Shown here one piece after another: positions 1-15,984 of a stretch of DNA of 64,000 bases. This DNA is from Xiphophorus maculatus (lineage: Eukaryota; Chordata; Actinopteri; Cyprinodontiformes; Poeciliidae): assembly GCF_002775205.1 (NCBI RefSeq), contig NC_036450.1:6570479-6634478 (forward strand). The letters run 5' to 3'. Both the position numbers and the translations under genes were made by a program. The notes below the pieces were generated by a model that saw only the letters and a list, made by a program, of their open reading frames with translations, did no database searches and had not been told where the DNA came from. How positions within the stretch are numbered: position 1 is the stretch's first letter; each line of letters starts with the position of its first letter.

Positions 1-150
1 GATTCAACTGTGAGCAACAGGATGGTCGTCAGCCATGCATTTATAAAGGAGACCTGCCCACCACACACCCTCCACAGCATCTGGCACACACCCACCCAGC
101 GTGCGGCTTTTCCCACAGTTACACAATCAGTAACCAGCTCAGGTGTTAGT
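1..150 (-). promoter_or_regulatory. probable promoter of a second, tandem cel copy off the left edge
   Basis: Read on the minus strand, this edge resembles the cel promoter upstream of 8,883. Both share a block reading GAGCTGGTTA-n-TGATT-n-TGT (HNF1-like; here about 122-140), then CAGATGCT, then a TATA-like box (CTTTATAAATGC here, about 39-50), then a similar leader containing CATCCTG and ending near the expected start codon. The ATG would lie just outside the window. A TTTTCCCAC box (about 113-121) and a CAGGTG E-box (about 140) recall elements of exocrine pancreas promoters. That the gene is a cel paralog is inferred from promoter similarity and position; no coding sequence is visible. Confidence 0.55.
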
Positions 151-1190
151 CTTAAGTTATTCAAGTACTACTTTTAAAACACGAGGGAAATGCTGTTGTG
201 AAAGTTTAATTTCTTCTTTTTTGTGCAGTTTTGGAACATGAATGGTAAAATAAAGTCACCGATGTTTGAAAAAGTTACAGGATCTTATTATCGATTTGCC
301 AAATTTTGCCAAAAATCGATGGAAACCAGCTTATGCAATGAACGTATGTGAAAATTGACATGTGATTTTGATGTTCTACCAGATTCTCCAGGTTAAATAA
401 AAACAGAAAACCTCCATCTTTGTCTTAACTTTATAGCTTTTATTTGACATTCCAAAAAATACATTTATATGATTTATAACTGCTTCACCGAGGTCAAAGT
501 GCACATGACCATCCTTTCAGAGAAACTTTTATGGATCCATGTTGTGTTTTGGCAGCATCCATCCGTTGTTTTTTCCCCTCCAAGGTCGTTGGGCGAGAAG
601 CGCCCTGAACAGGTTGCCATGCCAACACATGGGTACAACAACGTGGATAACTAAAAATAACTGTATCAGGAAGCCAGACTTGGTTTACACAGCTGTCTTA
701 CATAGCGTAAAGTCCCGAAACGCTACGCAGCGTGTGATGCTAAGTTTATGATACACTTCTTCATCAGTCTGACTAAATATAGACTTGAGAAACAAAACAT
801 AAACAATCTTTAAAATTCTGCCGTCTTTACCAGATTCTAAAGTTATTTAAATCTATTTATAAGAATACAAGAAAACGGCAAAGTGTAAAAGGTCCATAAA
901 ATTATTTTCAGTTAGTCTACCAATACCTATAAGTGAAAAACTATCAATAAATCTGTTAATTTTAGCTTCTCTTTCATAACTTCCTGTATATTATTCCTCA
1001 GTAGGCACTGATAATTGTTTTATTTTTTATTTACAGTTCTTTTGTCACTGTTTCCTCCATTTCACCTGGTGGTTCTTTTCATGTCTACAAAAGAAGTATA
1101 ACTCCAACTTTTATGCAGTTTAGCCGAATAGCCAGTCAGGTAGCTATATGCTATCATGCTAGCTAGCTGGTATTGCCGGATCATGTGGAG
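151..1190. other. AT-rich intergenic DNA, no gene seen
   Basis: No exon with family similarity, tRNA-like cloverleaf or long open frame could be supported. Short frames at 469-751 have no recognisable domain. The stretch lies between the putative upstream cel copy and a hAT element. Confidence 0.5.
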
Positions 1191-2018
1191 AACCGGTGTC
1201 AAACTCTTTTTCATTTTCTGTCAAATCAGGATCATGAACGCTCTTAAAGTGCCAGTTGTGCCAGAATGTATAGATAAATCCTGTTCACAAACTGTTAAAA
1301 TATCAATCAATTCTTGATGATGAGGGACTGAGAAGATTATTGAACATATTTTCAGTTAATCCAGGACTGAAAATCCTGGAGGAATCACAAAATCCAGGAT
1401 TTCGTCATTCTCTTTTTTTTTGGCCATAAAAATCAAAATGTTTGGAAAAATGACTGTAAATCCGACTTTTTATTACTTGCTGTGTAGATCATGGACTATA
1501 ATCTGACATCAGTTAAGGCTGAGGCAGCTATTTGGTACAAGTAAGAAAGTTTTTGACAATTTTTGAGAAAAATCTGCAATAAACTCCCAATTGTTAGCGC
1601 AATTTGTTGATTTTCCATGGAAATTTCCAGAAAGTGTAGGGACTGATTGGTATAATTTGGCAGTAAACAGATTAAAACTGCATTGATTTGATTGATAACA
1701 CGACATTTACGCATACTTAGCATTTAGTCTAGAACAGGGGAGCCCAAAGTCGGTCCTGGAGGGCCGGCATCCTGCATGTTTTAGTTCTCTCCCTGGTTTA
1801 AAGCACCTGGATCAAATGATGGCTCATTAGAGGCCTAGGAAGAAAACTGACCTGCTGAAAAGGTTGTTGGTTCTACCAGGGAGAGAACTAAAATGTGCAG
1901 GATGTCGGCCCTTGAGGACCGACTTTGGGCACCACTGCTCTAGATTCTAGAGGGCCGGCCACATAAAAAGCTGTGGCGGGCCGGATTTGGCCCACGGGCC
2001 TTGAGTTTGACGCCTGTG
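1191..2018 (-). mobile_element. non-autonomous hAT element, interrupted by a younger hAT MITE
   Basis: The termini are related inverted repeats built around GTGTCAAACTC (left) and GAGTTTGACGCC (right). Flanks ATGTGGAG (1183-1190) and ATGTAGAG (2019-2026) match at 7 of 8 bases, as expected for an aged 8-bp hAT target-site duplication. The same family, inverted, lies at 61,847-62,347 with a cleaner duplication. No transposase frame is present. A separate element at 1,735-1,937 has inserted into it, so the host element is the older. Confidence 0.75.
1735..1937. mobile_element. palindromic hAT MITE nested in an older hAT element
   Basis: About 203 bp with long, nearly complementary ends. The left end starts CAGGGGAGCCCAAAG and the right end, inverted, starts CAGTGGTGCCCAAAG; the arms include a matching gagagaactaaaa segment. 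The flanks GTCTAGAA (1727-1734) and CTCTAGAT (1938-1945) share the core TCTAGA, typical of hAT target preference (nTCTAGAn). It is too short to encode anything and was presumably mobilised by a hAT transposase supplied elsewhere. Confidence 0.8.
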
Positions 2019-2500
2019 ATGTAGAGTTTGCGCATCATCACACTGTACAGTTTTTTTGATAAGAAAATGACACATCTGGTCATATCTGCAGTTATCAGCA
2101 AAGACTTATCCACAGCGTTGAAGCAGAGTTAAAAATAGATGCTACCGAGTTGAAAGTAGAACATGATGTCATCGGCATAGAGACAAATCCAAATTCATTT
2201 TCAGTATTTAAGAAATTGATGGATGTTAGACGAAAGGCGTTCTAAAGGCTAAATGAAATGCTTAAATAAGGAAGTTTTAAATTCTTGAAAATTTGTTTTT
2301 CTTATTTTTCTTTGTAGTTAAAATAACTACAGCACTACTGCATCTTGACAATTAGTTGGAGATACTTTCCAGAGTAATGGTAACGAGGCAGCAATAAGAA
2401 TCTAAATATATCCATTTACTTTTTAAATTTTTATTCAGTGTAATATTTTTTGTATGAAATAAAAACCAAGAAAGCAGTGTTTGTATTCGTCACACATGTG

Positions 2501-2506
2501 TTTATT
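2501..2506 (-). terminator. cel: polyadenylation signal of cel
   Basis: AATAAA on the minus strand about 50 nt beyond the cel stop codon, the usual distance for a short 3' UTR. Confidence 0.6.
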
Positions 2507-2555
2507 GTTTATGAACCAGCCCCACTAGACATTGGCTTCATTGCAAACACAGGTT

Positions 2556-8883
<6,328 letters not shown>

Positions 8884-8899
8884 CAGGAATAAAACCCTG

Positions 8900-8980
8900 A
8901 AAACCAGGATGATTGCCAGCCTCGCGCTTTTTAAATAGCATCTGACACATGTGCAGACATGACACATAATCATTAACCAG
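8900..8980 (-). promoter_or_regulatory. cel: cel core promoter: HNF1-like site, E-box and TATA-like box
   Basis: Reading toward cel on the minus strand: GTTAATGATTATG at 8,965-8,977, close to the HNF1 palindrome GTTAATNATTAAC; the E-box CACATGTG at 8,946-8,953; then TATTTAAAAAG near 8,928-8,938, about 45 nt before the ATG. HNF1 factors drive many liver and pancreas genes, which fits a digestive enzyme. Factor binding is inferred from motifs. Confidence 0.6.
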
Positions 8981-9589
8981 CTCATGTGTGTATGTTTCTG
9001 AGTTTTCTTCAGATAAATATTACACTTCACATAAAGAAAAAACAGTCATCATGTAAAGTTTAATGTCAGTTTTTCAACTTGATTGAAATTTGACTTTAAC
9101 TTGACCAGAAATTTGCTACTTTCCTCAACTTCCACGTCAGGAAAAGACCCAGAGTATCATATCAGTTTCTCAAAGCGAGCCAAGATGTTTTTGCCAAGTG
9201 ACCAACTCATGGAAATTTATGCAATAAAATAAACTAAAACCAGACATGTGAAAGGCTACGCTTTAGGCGTATTGCACCTTTAAATGATCTCATGAAGACA
9301 AATCTTCAAGGATAAATAAAAATAATTCAAACATGAACCTTCAGAGACACATAAAAACAATTACAAAATCAGTCTTCTATCACCTGAAGAACATTCTAGG
9401 AATAAACAACTAAGACATAAATATAGAAACAATTATATTTATCTTTAGTTGAATTGACAACAGTGTCATTTTTAATCGGAAAAAGAAAAAACACTGTGTT
9501 TCTGTGTGAGATTGGATAATTGCGTATTATAAACTGATTGAGAAAAACAAAGTAATTTAATTTAATCACAGCAGTGTCTTCACAGGTCT

Positions 9590-9785
9590 GCCTAAAACCA
9601 GGCAGCCTGTTGATCCAGAATGCTGCTGCTGCTGTTCTCTCTAAAACCTGGAAGATCGAGCACATCACCCAGTTTTAAAGTCTCTGTAGGTAAAATACAC
9701 TTTAAAATACTTGTTACCTTATAAATCACTGAACGGTTTAGCACCAAAATATAGTTAAGATCTGTTGTCATATCAACCGTTATGT
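9590..9785 (+). pseudogene. decayed LINE reverse-transcriptase fragment
   Basis: The plus-strand translation gives LLIQNAAAAVLSK...EHIT, then, after frame breaks, FKILVTL and KSLNGLAPK-like words. This is the familiar C-terminal stretch of fish L2/Rex1-type LINE reverse transcriptases (IQNAAARVL...HITP...FKILLLTYKSLNGLAP). In-frame stops and a frameshift show that it is dead. Only about 60 codons remain, in the cel-gtf3c5 spacer. Confidence 0.6.
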
Positions 9786-9971
9786 TGTAATTTTTCTGCG
9801 TTTCGCCTCGCAGCACGTTAGTAGTTTTTGGTTGAGTGTTTATATTCACCACGGAACCGCATGAGGCGCGTTTTGCATCCCGCATCAGGCTTTGTTTGGA
9901 CCATTTCTCTTTCCTGTTCTGATATTTCCTCCATCTCTGTTTCTGTGTTAAGGGCTCCGCTTAATGATGGA

Positions 9972-9991
9972 CCAGCAGCGCCCTCTGCTGG
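9972..9991. promoter_or_regulatory. strong CTCF-like motif between cel and gtf3c5
   Basis: The reverse strand reads CCAGCAGAGGGCGCTGCTGG, which contains the CTCF core CCAGCAGAGGGCGCT. It lies in the 1.45-kb spacer between the tissue-specific cel and the ubiquitously needed gtf3c5, where an insulator would make sense. Binding is inferred only. Confidence 0.5.
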
Positions 9992-10275
9992 TTGGAGGCC
10001 AAATTACAACACTAAATTAGGTCTAACAGACGTTAATTGTCAATCGATTGGAATCTAGTGAACCATTAATCGACAATTATTTATTATTCGATTGATTGTT
10101 TGTAATCACACAATCAGGATGGCTCCTTTGGAAGTTTTCCAGGTTGGAGGAGAATCTGGAAAGAGATTCCTAGATTTCCCTGTTGGACCACAGAAAGGCA
10201 ACCTGATCTCCAACGAGTGGAGGATCTTACAAGTAAAGACTCAGCACCTCAAAGCTTTAAAAGAAATTGATTTCT

Positions 10276-10281
10276 TTATTT
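10276..10281 (-). terminator. gtf3c5: polyadenylation signal of gtf3c5
   Basis: AATAAA on the minus strand about 55 nt past the gtf3c5 stop codon. Confidence 0.6.
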
Positions 10282-10334
10282 ACATTTTACAAAAAATCCT
10301 AACTTTTTACATAAATGGACACCAGATTATTTTG

Positions 10335-13300
10335 TCACATATAATCCAGGATTTCTGTCTCCATCTCATTTTCACTTCCTTCTGAAGGCTGAAACTCATC
10401 ATCCTCGTTTTCCTCTTCGTCTTCTTTGTTGTCACCCTCCTCCTCTTCTTCTTCTTCATCGTCCTCTTCCTCATCCTCTCCTTTCAGATCTTTCATCGTG
10501 TATTTTACATGTCCTCTCCGTCGTCTCTTTGGTAACCTGTCTTGCTTTTCTGAAAGAAAAGGAGAGAAAATGAACTGAAGGATTAAAAAACAAAAAAAAA
10601 TCATTATCTTTAAAGGTGACCTATTATGCTTCCATGAACAGGTCAGGACAGATCTACGGGTGAAACAAAACATGTTCACTACATTGTTTTACACAAAGTC
10701 ATTCTTAGATAGTAAGATTTCTGTCTGCTCAGTTCTGCCTGTTTTAGGGAGTCTTCTCACTTTAAATCCAAACAAGCTGCTCCTGGCCACGCCCCCCAAC
10801 TCAACGCTTACATTCACACATTAAAATGGCCGCAAACAGATGTGAAATTGTACAACCACACGTCTTTGAAAAGCAGAAGTGGAGCCTCCTCCGCAACCAG
10901 TAATAGTGCGGCAAGCTGTTTCTGGTTTCCGGCAGCCATTGTGCAGCGCGTACAGCAGTAAAACCTGCTGACCAAATGTTCTAGAGCTCAGCCTGGGTTG
11001 CTAGGTGACGGGCGGAACTCTGCTGGGGTTGCTAGGTAACGGCTCAGTGCTCATGGAATTTACAATTGAAAGGCTAATTAAAACGGCTAATTTTCCAGAC
11101 ACCCATAAACACCTGGGTGTTTTTTTTAAAGCACATTTGCTGTAGAAGTATAAAAATATTCAAAATGTAAATCTGACTTAGTGCTTTAAATCCAGGCACG
11201 TATAAATCGTTGAATAGATTAAGATTAAATGAAGATGGTGGGATTTCTCACTATTATCAAAGATGTAATGCTTGATTGGTCGATTATGAAAAGAGGAAAT
11301 GCTTTGAAGTTGTTTTTCGTACCTGGTTTCTTCTCCCTGACCACCTTCTTAATCATAGTGGAGATGATGTCTCTCAGCTTATCCGTGGTGCCGACGACAC
11401 ACCAGCCGTCGCGCTCGTCACACTCCCGCTCCTCGCCGTCGTTCTGGCTTATCGCCTCTCTGATGCTGGGGAAGCAGAACCGTTAGCGACCGCCGGTCAC
11501 AGCGGGACAGAGTCTTAAAGACGCCCGGTACCTGTCCACGTCCAAATCACAAAGCTGGTAGAACATCTGTCTGTGTGGAGGCAGCAAGCCGTCTCTGAAG
11601 ATGTAAGCGGAGTCCTGCACGAGCAGAGGAGGTCGTTTCAGGACAAAATGCTTAAAATTGTTCATTTTCTTGATGTTTTTGTTCACCGACCTTCAGCTGG
11701 AAGGAGACGGGAGGCGGGTCGCGACTGGTACCGGGGCCTTCTGGGGCGGGAATATCCATCAGGCTGGCAGCCGGCGGAGCTTAGGAAATGATTAGTGGCA
11801 GCTTGAGTTTCAAGATTATATTATTGTGAAGATAATTCTGTTCGATAGACGCCATCAATATCAATAGATAATTCCTCTGAGAGAATATTCATGCCAAATA
11901 TTTCAGATATTTCTATGTAACCCCTTAATAATTATCGATATTGACTGATATGTAATGCTTGTACCAGAAGATTTTCAGCTCTACAATCAAAACGCCTAAA
12001 CAAATTTGCATGAATTTGCATGAATCAGCTCATATTGAAACCTGTTTTGTTTAGAGTGGTCGGCAGACTGTAGCTCAGGGTGCTTCTCTTGGCTTTCACC
12101 GGTATGTTGGGTGGAGTGTAGCCTTAAAAAAAGAAGAAAAGCATGGTGAGAATGCAACACACCACAAACAGTTGGCTAGCATTCAGCATCTATGAGACGA
12201 AAAACATGAAGACAGTCCAGGTAACGGTAACAAACTGAAGAAAACAGTTTGTTATATACACACACACACACATATATATTGCATATAAGGTAACAACACC
12301 TTAAATGTAAATATGCTTTAGCCAAACTTCACCTGCTTCAGATTTTTAGACAGTAAAATGTTTTTCTTAATTCAAAAAGGAACTGAATTATTTATTTGCA
12401 TCTTTTAACATATTTCTAATATTGTATAAAAAACTATTAAGTGGTAAATTAAAAAATATGTAGAGTGTGCCATTTTTAAAATCTGATTAGTCATCAGAAT
12501 AATTGACGCATTAATTGATTAATCATAACTTGCAGCCCAAATTTTCTTCCAGATTAGGAAAAGAACGGTTGCAATAAATCCTGAACAGAACCAGATTATT
12601 ACTGACGTCGTAACTTCATCAGGAACAAGGTGGCTGGTGTTTTGATGCAGTTCTTTGGTTCTCCTCACCGTATTTGGAGCTGACCCGGATCCTAAAGTCC
12701 AGCATCTGGTATTTCTTGGACTCTGTGGTCGTTCTGGGGTCGTAGCCGAGTCGGACCCACAGGCTCCTCCAGGGTCCGGTGACCTGGAGAAGAAACACCT
12801 GGAGGTTAGAAAACAACAACTGACACAATCCTGTCCAGGCCTGTTATTCCTGTCCATGTGTGCCATATTTTGTCCTTCCACTAAACCTTCCATTTATTTG
12901 AATTGATTCTGTCCGGTTAGCAAAGACCTTTTGTGGTTTACCCTGAGCGTGTCTATGACCCTCCTGGAGTTTGACAAAATATCACATTACTGTATTAAAA
13001 TGTAATTTTTTAATTGATCTTCATTTGTAGTAACAACTTTCTGAGATTCAGAATTAATGTTAGAAGTTTTACTTTCTAAATTTAATTACGGAAACAAATT
13101 TACCTTTAAATTATTGTGTTGTTTATTGATATGCATGAGTGGTTGAAGTACTTTGTTCAGACTTTAAACAGCAGAAAGTATTTCATGAAATTAAAAAAGA
13201 CAAAAGAAAGAAAAGGGAGGAAGAAGAAAAGATGAAAGATAAAAAGGATAAAAGACAAAAAGAGGACAAAATAAAGAAGGAAAAAGAACGAGGAAAGAAA

Positions 13301-15984
13301 AGAGGAAGAAGTTGACAGAAGACAGAAAAATAGGAAAACAGAAGGAAGAAATAAAAGAACAGAAAGTGGAAGAAGAAAAAACATGAAGAACGAAACAAAA
13401 ACATGGACAAGAAAATGAAAAACAAGAAGAAGAAAGAGGAAAAAAGACAGAACAACTGGAGGTCCAGCAGTTTTCTGGCTTCTAGTTGGGCAACATTTTG
13501 CTGCAACATTGCGCTGCGGTCTCCAGGTTGCGTTGCCTGCAGAACGCGCTGCTCACCATGTAGTAGGCGTAGACGGGCAGCAGCAGCTTGAGTTTATCCG
13601 GGTGGAGGTCCAGGTTGGCCTTGAGGGCGTTGCGGGACCAGATGGGTCGACTCTCAAACATCTGAGCAGCAAAATGTTTTCCAGAGATTAGATAAAACCA
13701 AACCGTTCAACGTTGCATAACAGAATCAGAATCGGCCGTGTTTCCAGCTGAGCAAATACCTTCTTGACCTTCTCCTCGCTCTCAAGGTCGTGCTCCTTCA
13801 GGCACACCCGACCCCAGTTGACCCGCGCCGCCTCCAGGCACTCGCTGGGAACGGCGGGATCCGTGAAGCTGACGAAGATGGCGTTGTGAGGCCGCCGGGC
13901 GCGGTTCAAACCGATGAAGTTCTTACTGACGGGCAGAGGGCTGCAAACGCAAAACAGGAAAACATTTACAGAACAAATCAAACAAATCCTCGTTCCTCTA
14001 CGGAAGAGGAGCAGGGCCACTGACTGGTCATCTCAGACAAGTCAGAATTCTGAGGAAAAAAATAAAAATAAATTCTGAGGAAAAAAAATCTGAGAAAATA
14101 AAATTTGAAGTTTAAAAATCAGAATTCTGAGAAAATCCAGTCAAAAATCTCAGAGGAAAAAAAAGTCAGAATTCTGAGAAAAAAAAAATCTAAATTCTGA
14201 GGTTAAAGTCAAAAATCTGAGACTCAAGTAAAAATGTTAGTATTTTTCAGTGGCACTGATCCTCTTGCGTATTCTCCCTGGCTTAAGGTCGACCTACAGC
14301 GACGACACCAGCTTCTGAACGGAGTCGGGTCGGTAGAAGTAATCCACCGGACTGTCGACGCGTGAGAAAATGGCCGGGGGCAGGAAGTAAGGAACGTCCT
14401 GCGAGAAGAACGCTTGATTCTCTGCTTTATGGAGGATGATTTTGTCGTAAAGAGACACGTTTTTTCCGTTCTGGGAATCCACAGCGAGGCACTGGAAGTC
14501 TACCATCCCTGCAGAGCAAATACACGTTTTCATTTTCTCTTAATTTAACAAATGAAGTGAAGCAGGTTCAGATTTTACCCTGGAACTTGTACGTCGTTCC
14601 TATGATTCCCATCACGTCCATCTGGATCTGAGCGTCTTTGGGGTCTTTTTTTCGGACCCGCCGTCGCACCCTGAGGAGGAGGTTGCTCGACGGGAGCCGG
14701 TTTCCACACATAGAGTGGCAGAAGGGGTCACGGGGTCGGAAACGCATCTCCAGTCGCCTGCTGGGGTCACTGAACGTCTGTGGGAAAACCAGAAATACGA
14801 GTTCAATAATCAATAATCACATTTGGGAATCACAATAACAAAATAAACTTTCCATCTTTAAAGACGTAAGCAGATAATTCTAACACTGAATGCTAAAATG
14901 TTAAAAGAAAAAACATGGAGACGTGGTTTTAAAGGAGTGTATTAGTGTTGTCAATCATCCTCATGTACTCGATACTAAATGGTCTACTGGTGGAGAAACA
15001 CCATTACACCTTACAGTGATCGGTGGCCATGCTAACAAGGGTTAGCATTCACAACAGGCTCTGCTAGCTACGTCATAACAGAGTGCAATGAGCAATGCCA
15101 CACTGAGAGTGATTGACAGCGCTAAGTCCCGCCCCTAGGCTCTGATTGGTTGATTTTATTCACCACTGGGAGAGGACGGAGGAGTTTAATGTTTTTCACA
15201 GATTACTTTATACCGCACTATGTCACGAGATAGGAAAAATATATATATTTTCCAAATCAGTTTCTATCAATAAAAAACTTATGAAACTTAAAAAAAACAA
15301 AAACTCCTCCAGGTGTGTCTGTTTGTGGTCAATCTTTGTTTAAAACATGGTTGTTGTTTTTTCATTCAGTGGATTTTCATAATATCCAGAAATGTTACTC
15401 AGGTAAGAGCAGAAATACTTCATAATAAAATTACTCAAAGAGCAGTGTAGTACAAATACTCCTAAAAAGTACTTTTTTCAAAAAGGTTACTCAAGTAAAT
15501 GTAACTAGTTATTACCCAACTTTGATCAACCTGCTTTTTTTGTTTTATTTTTCTGTTTTTCCATGACAAAACATATGATCCCTGTTACGTAAGATAACAT
15601 ATTTCCTTTCTTAAAAAAAAGAAAAAAGTTTTATCCGAACTCCAAAGGGGAACAGAATATTTTAGCCTGACGTTCACACCCGGTAATGTTTTGTTATCCC
15701 ATTGGTTATTTTCTGTTTTAACCGAATTTCGCACAAATCCCGAACCAGCAGCAGTTGGTTCCGCTCACTTTCGTCACCGTCTGTTCTCCTCCCAGAGTCT
15801 CCAGCATCCTCTCCACGCTGGTCACCATGGCGGGATACTCCACGCACACCAGCTTCTTGTTCCGCAGCTCCACGGAGGACGAGCCGCCCGGCGTGGACTC
15901 TCCGGTCCGGCCGGACAGGCTCAGCTCTTTCAGGGTAAAGTTTAGCGTCACATCCCCCTGATCCGCAGCACCAGCAGCCGCCAT
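10335..15984 (-). CDS. gtf3c5: general transcription factor 3C polypeptide 5 (TFIIIC63), 11 exons, complete
   Basis: A subunit of the TFIIIC complex, which binds the A/B boxes of tRNA-type promoters and recruits RNA polymerase III. Coding exons on the minus strand: 15769-15984, 14579-14777, about 14307-14508, 13760-13940, 13557-13661, 12669-12783, 12042-12122, 11691-11779, 11532-11614, 11323-11459, 10335-10549; total about 540 aa (human 519). Diagnostic segments are KKLVCVEYPAM, YKFQG, PVDYFYRPD, LNRARRPHNAIFVSF, MFESRPIWSRNALKANL, GPWRSLWVRLGYDPR, YIFRDGLLPPHRQMFYQLC, ERDGWCVVGTTDKLRD, and a Glu/Asp-rich tail ending SENEMETEILDYM. The N-terminus begins MAAAGAADQGDV. The exon 3 donor that keeps frame (gtcgtc) is poor; a better-looking GT two bases earlier would break frame, so that edge is uncertain. 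Intron 5 has a long purine-rich tract on the plus strand. It lies immediately upstream of cel in the same orientation, as in human. Confidence 0.95.
10608..11165 (+). repeat. interspersed repeat family A with two X-box motifs, in gtf3c5 intron 10
   Basis: Begins near AAGGTGACCTATTATGC and ends near ATTCAAAATGTAAATC. The internal order matches the copy at 3,440: AAACATGTTC, GGCCACGCCCCC, GAAAAGCAGAAGTGGAGC, then the X-box segment. X-box-like sites lie at 10,997-11,009 (GTTGCTAGGTGAC) and 11,028-11,040 (GTTGCTAGGTAAC), 31 bp apart. Confidence 0.7.
13190..13455 (+). repeat. about 265-bp purine-dominated tract in gtf3c5 intron 5
   Basis: The plus strand is almost entirely A and G with scattered C and T, so the transcribed gtf3c5 RNA (minus strand) carries a matching U/C-rich tract. 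It begins about 100 nt downstream of the exon 5 donor. Apparent open frames across it are compositional artefacts. Such tracts can bind polypyrimidine-tract proteins or form triplex DNA; neither is shown here. Confidence 0.7.
14030..14235. repeat. degenerate 'tcagaattctgag' simple repeat in gtf3c5 intron 3
   Basis: Irregular tandem repetition of TCTGAGAAAA and CAGAATTCTGAG words. Similar low-complexity DNA recurs at about 38,740-39,400, 41,350-41,800 and 56,310-56,680. No function inferred. Confidence 0.7.
14800..15765. other. gtf3c5 intron 1, mostly repeat-derived
   Basis: Intron between 14,778 and 15,768. It holds unassigned AT-rich DNA and a family C fragment at about 15,370-15,530 (ACTCAAGTAAATGTAACTAG). 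No other gene was seen. Confidence 0.5.

Noticed and set aside
13157-13509. Minus-strand Phe/Leu/Ser-rich frames resembling membrane proteins
   Set aside because: Pure compositional effect of the purine tract; they overlap gtf3c5 intron 5 and lack any family similarity.
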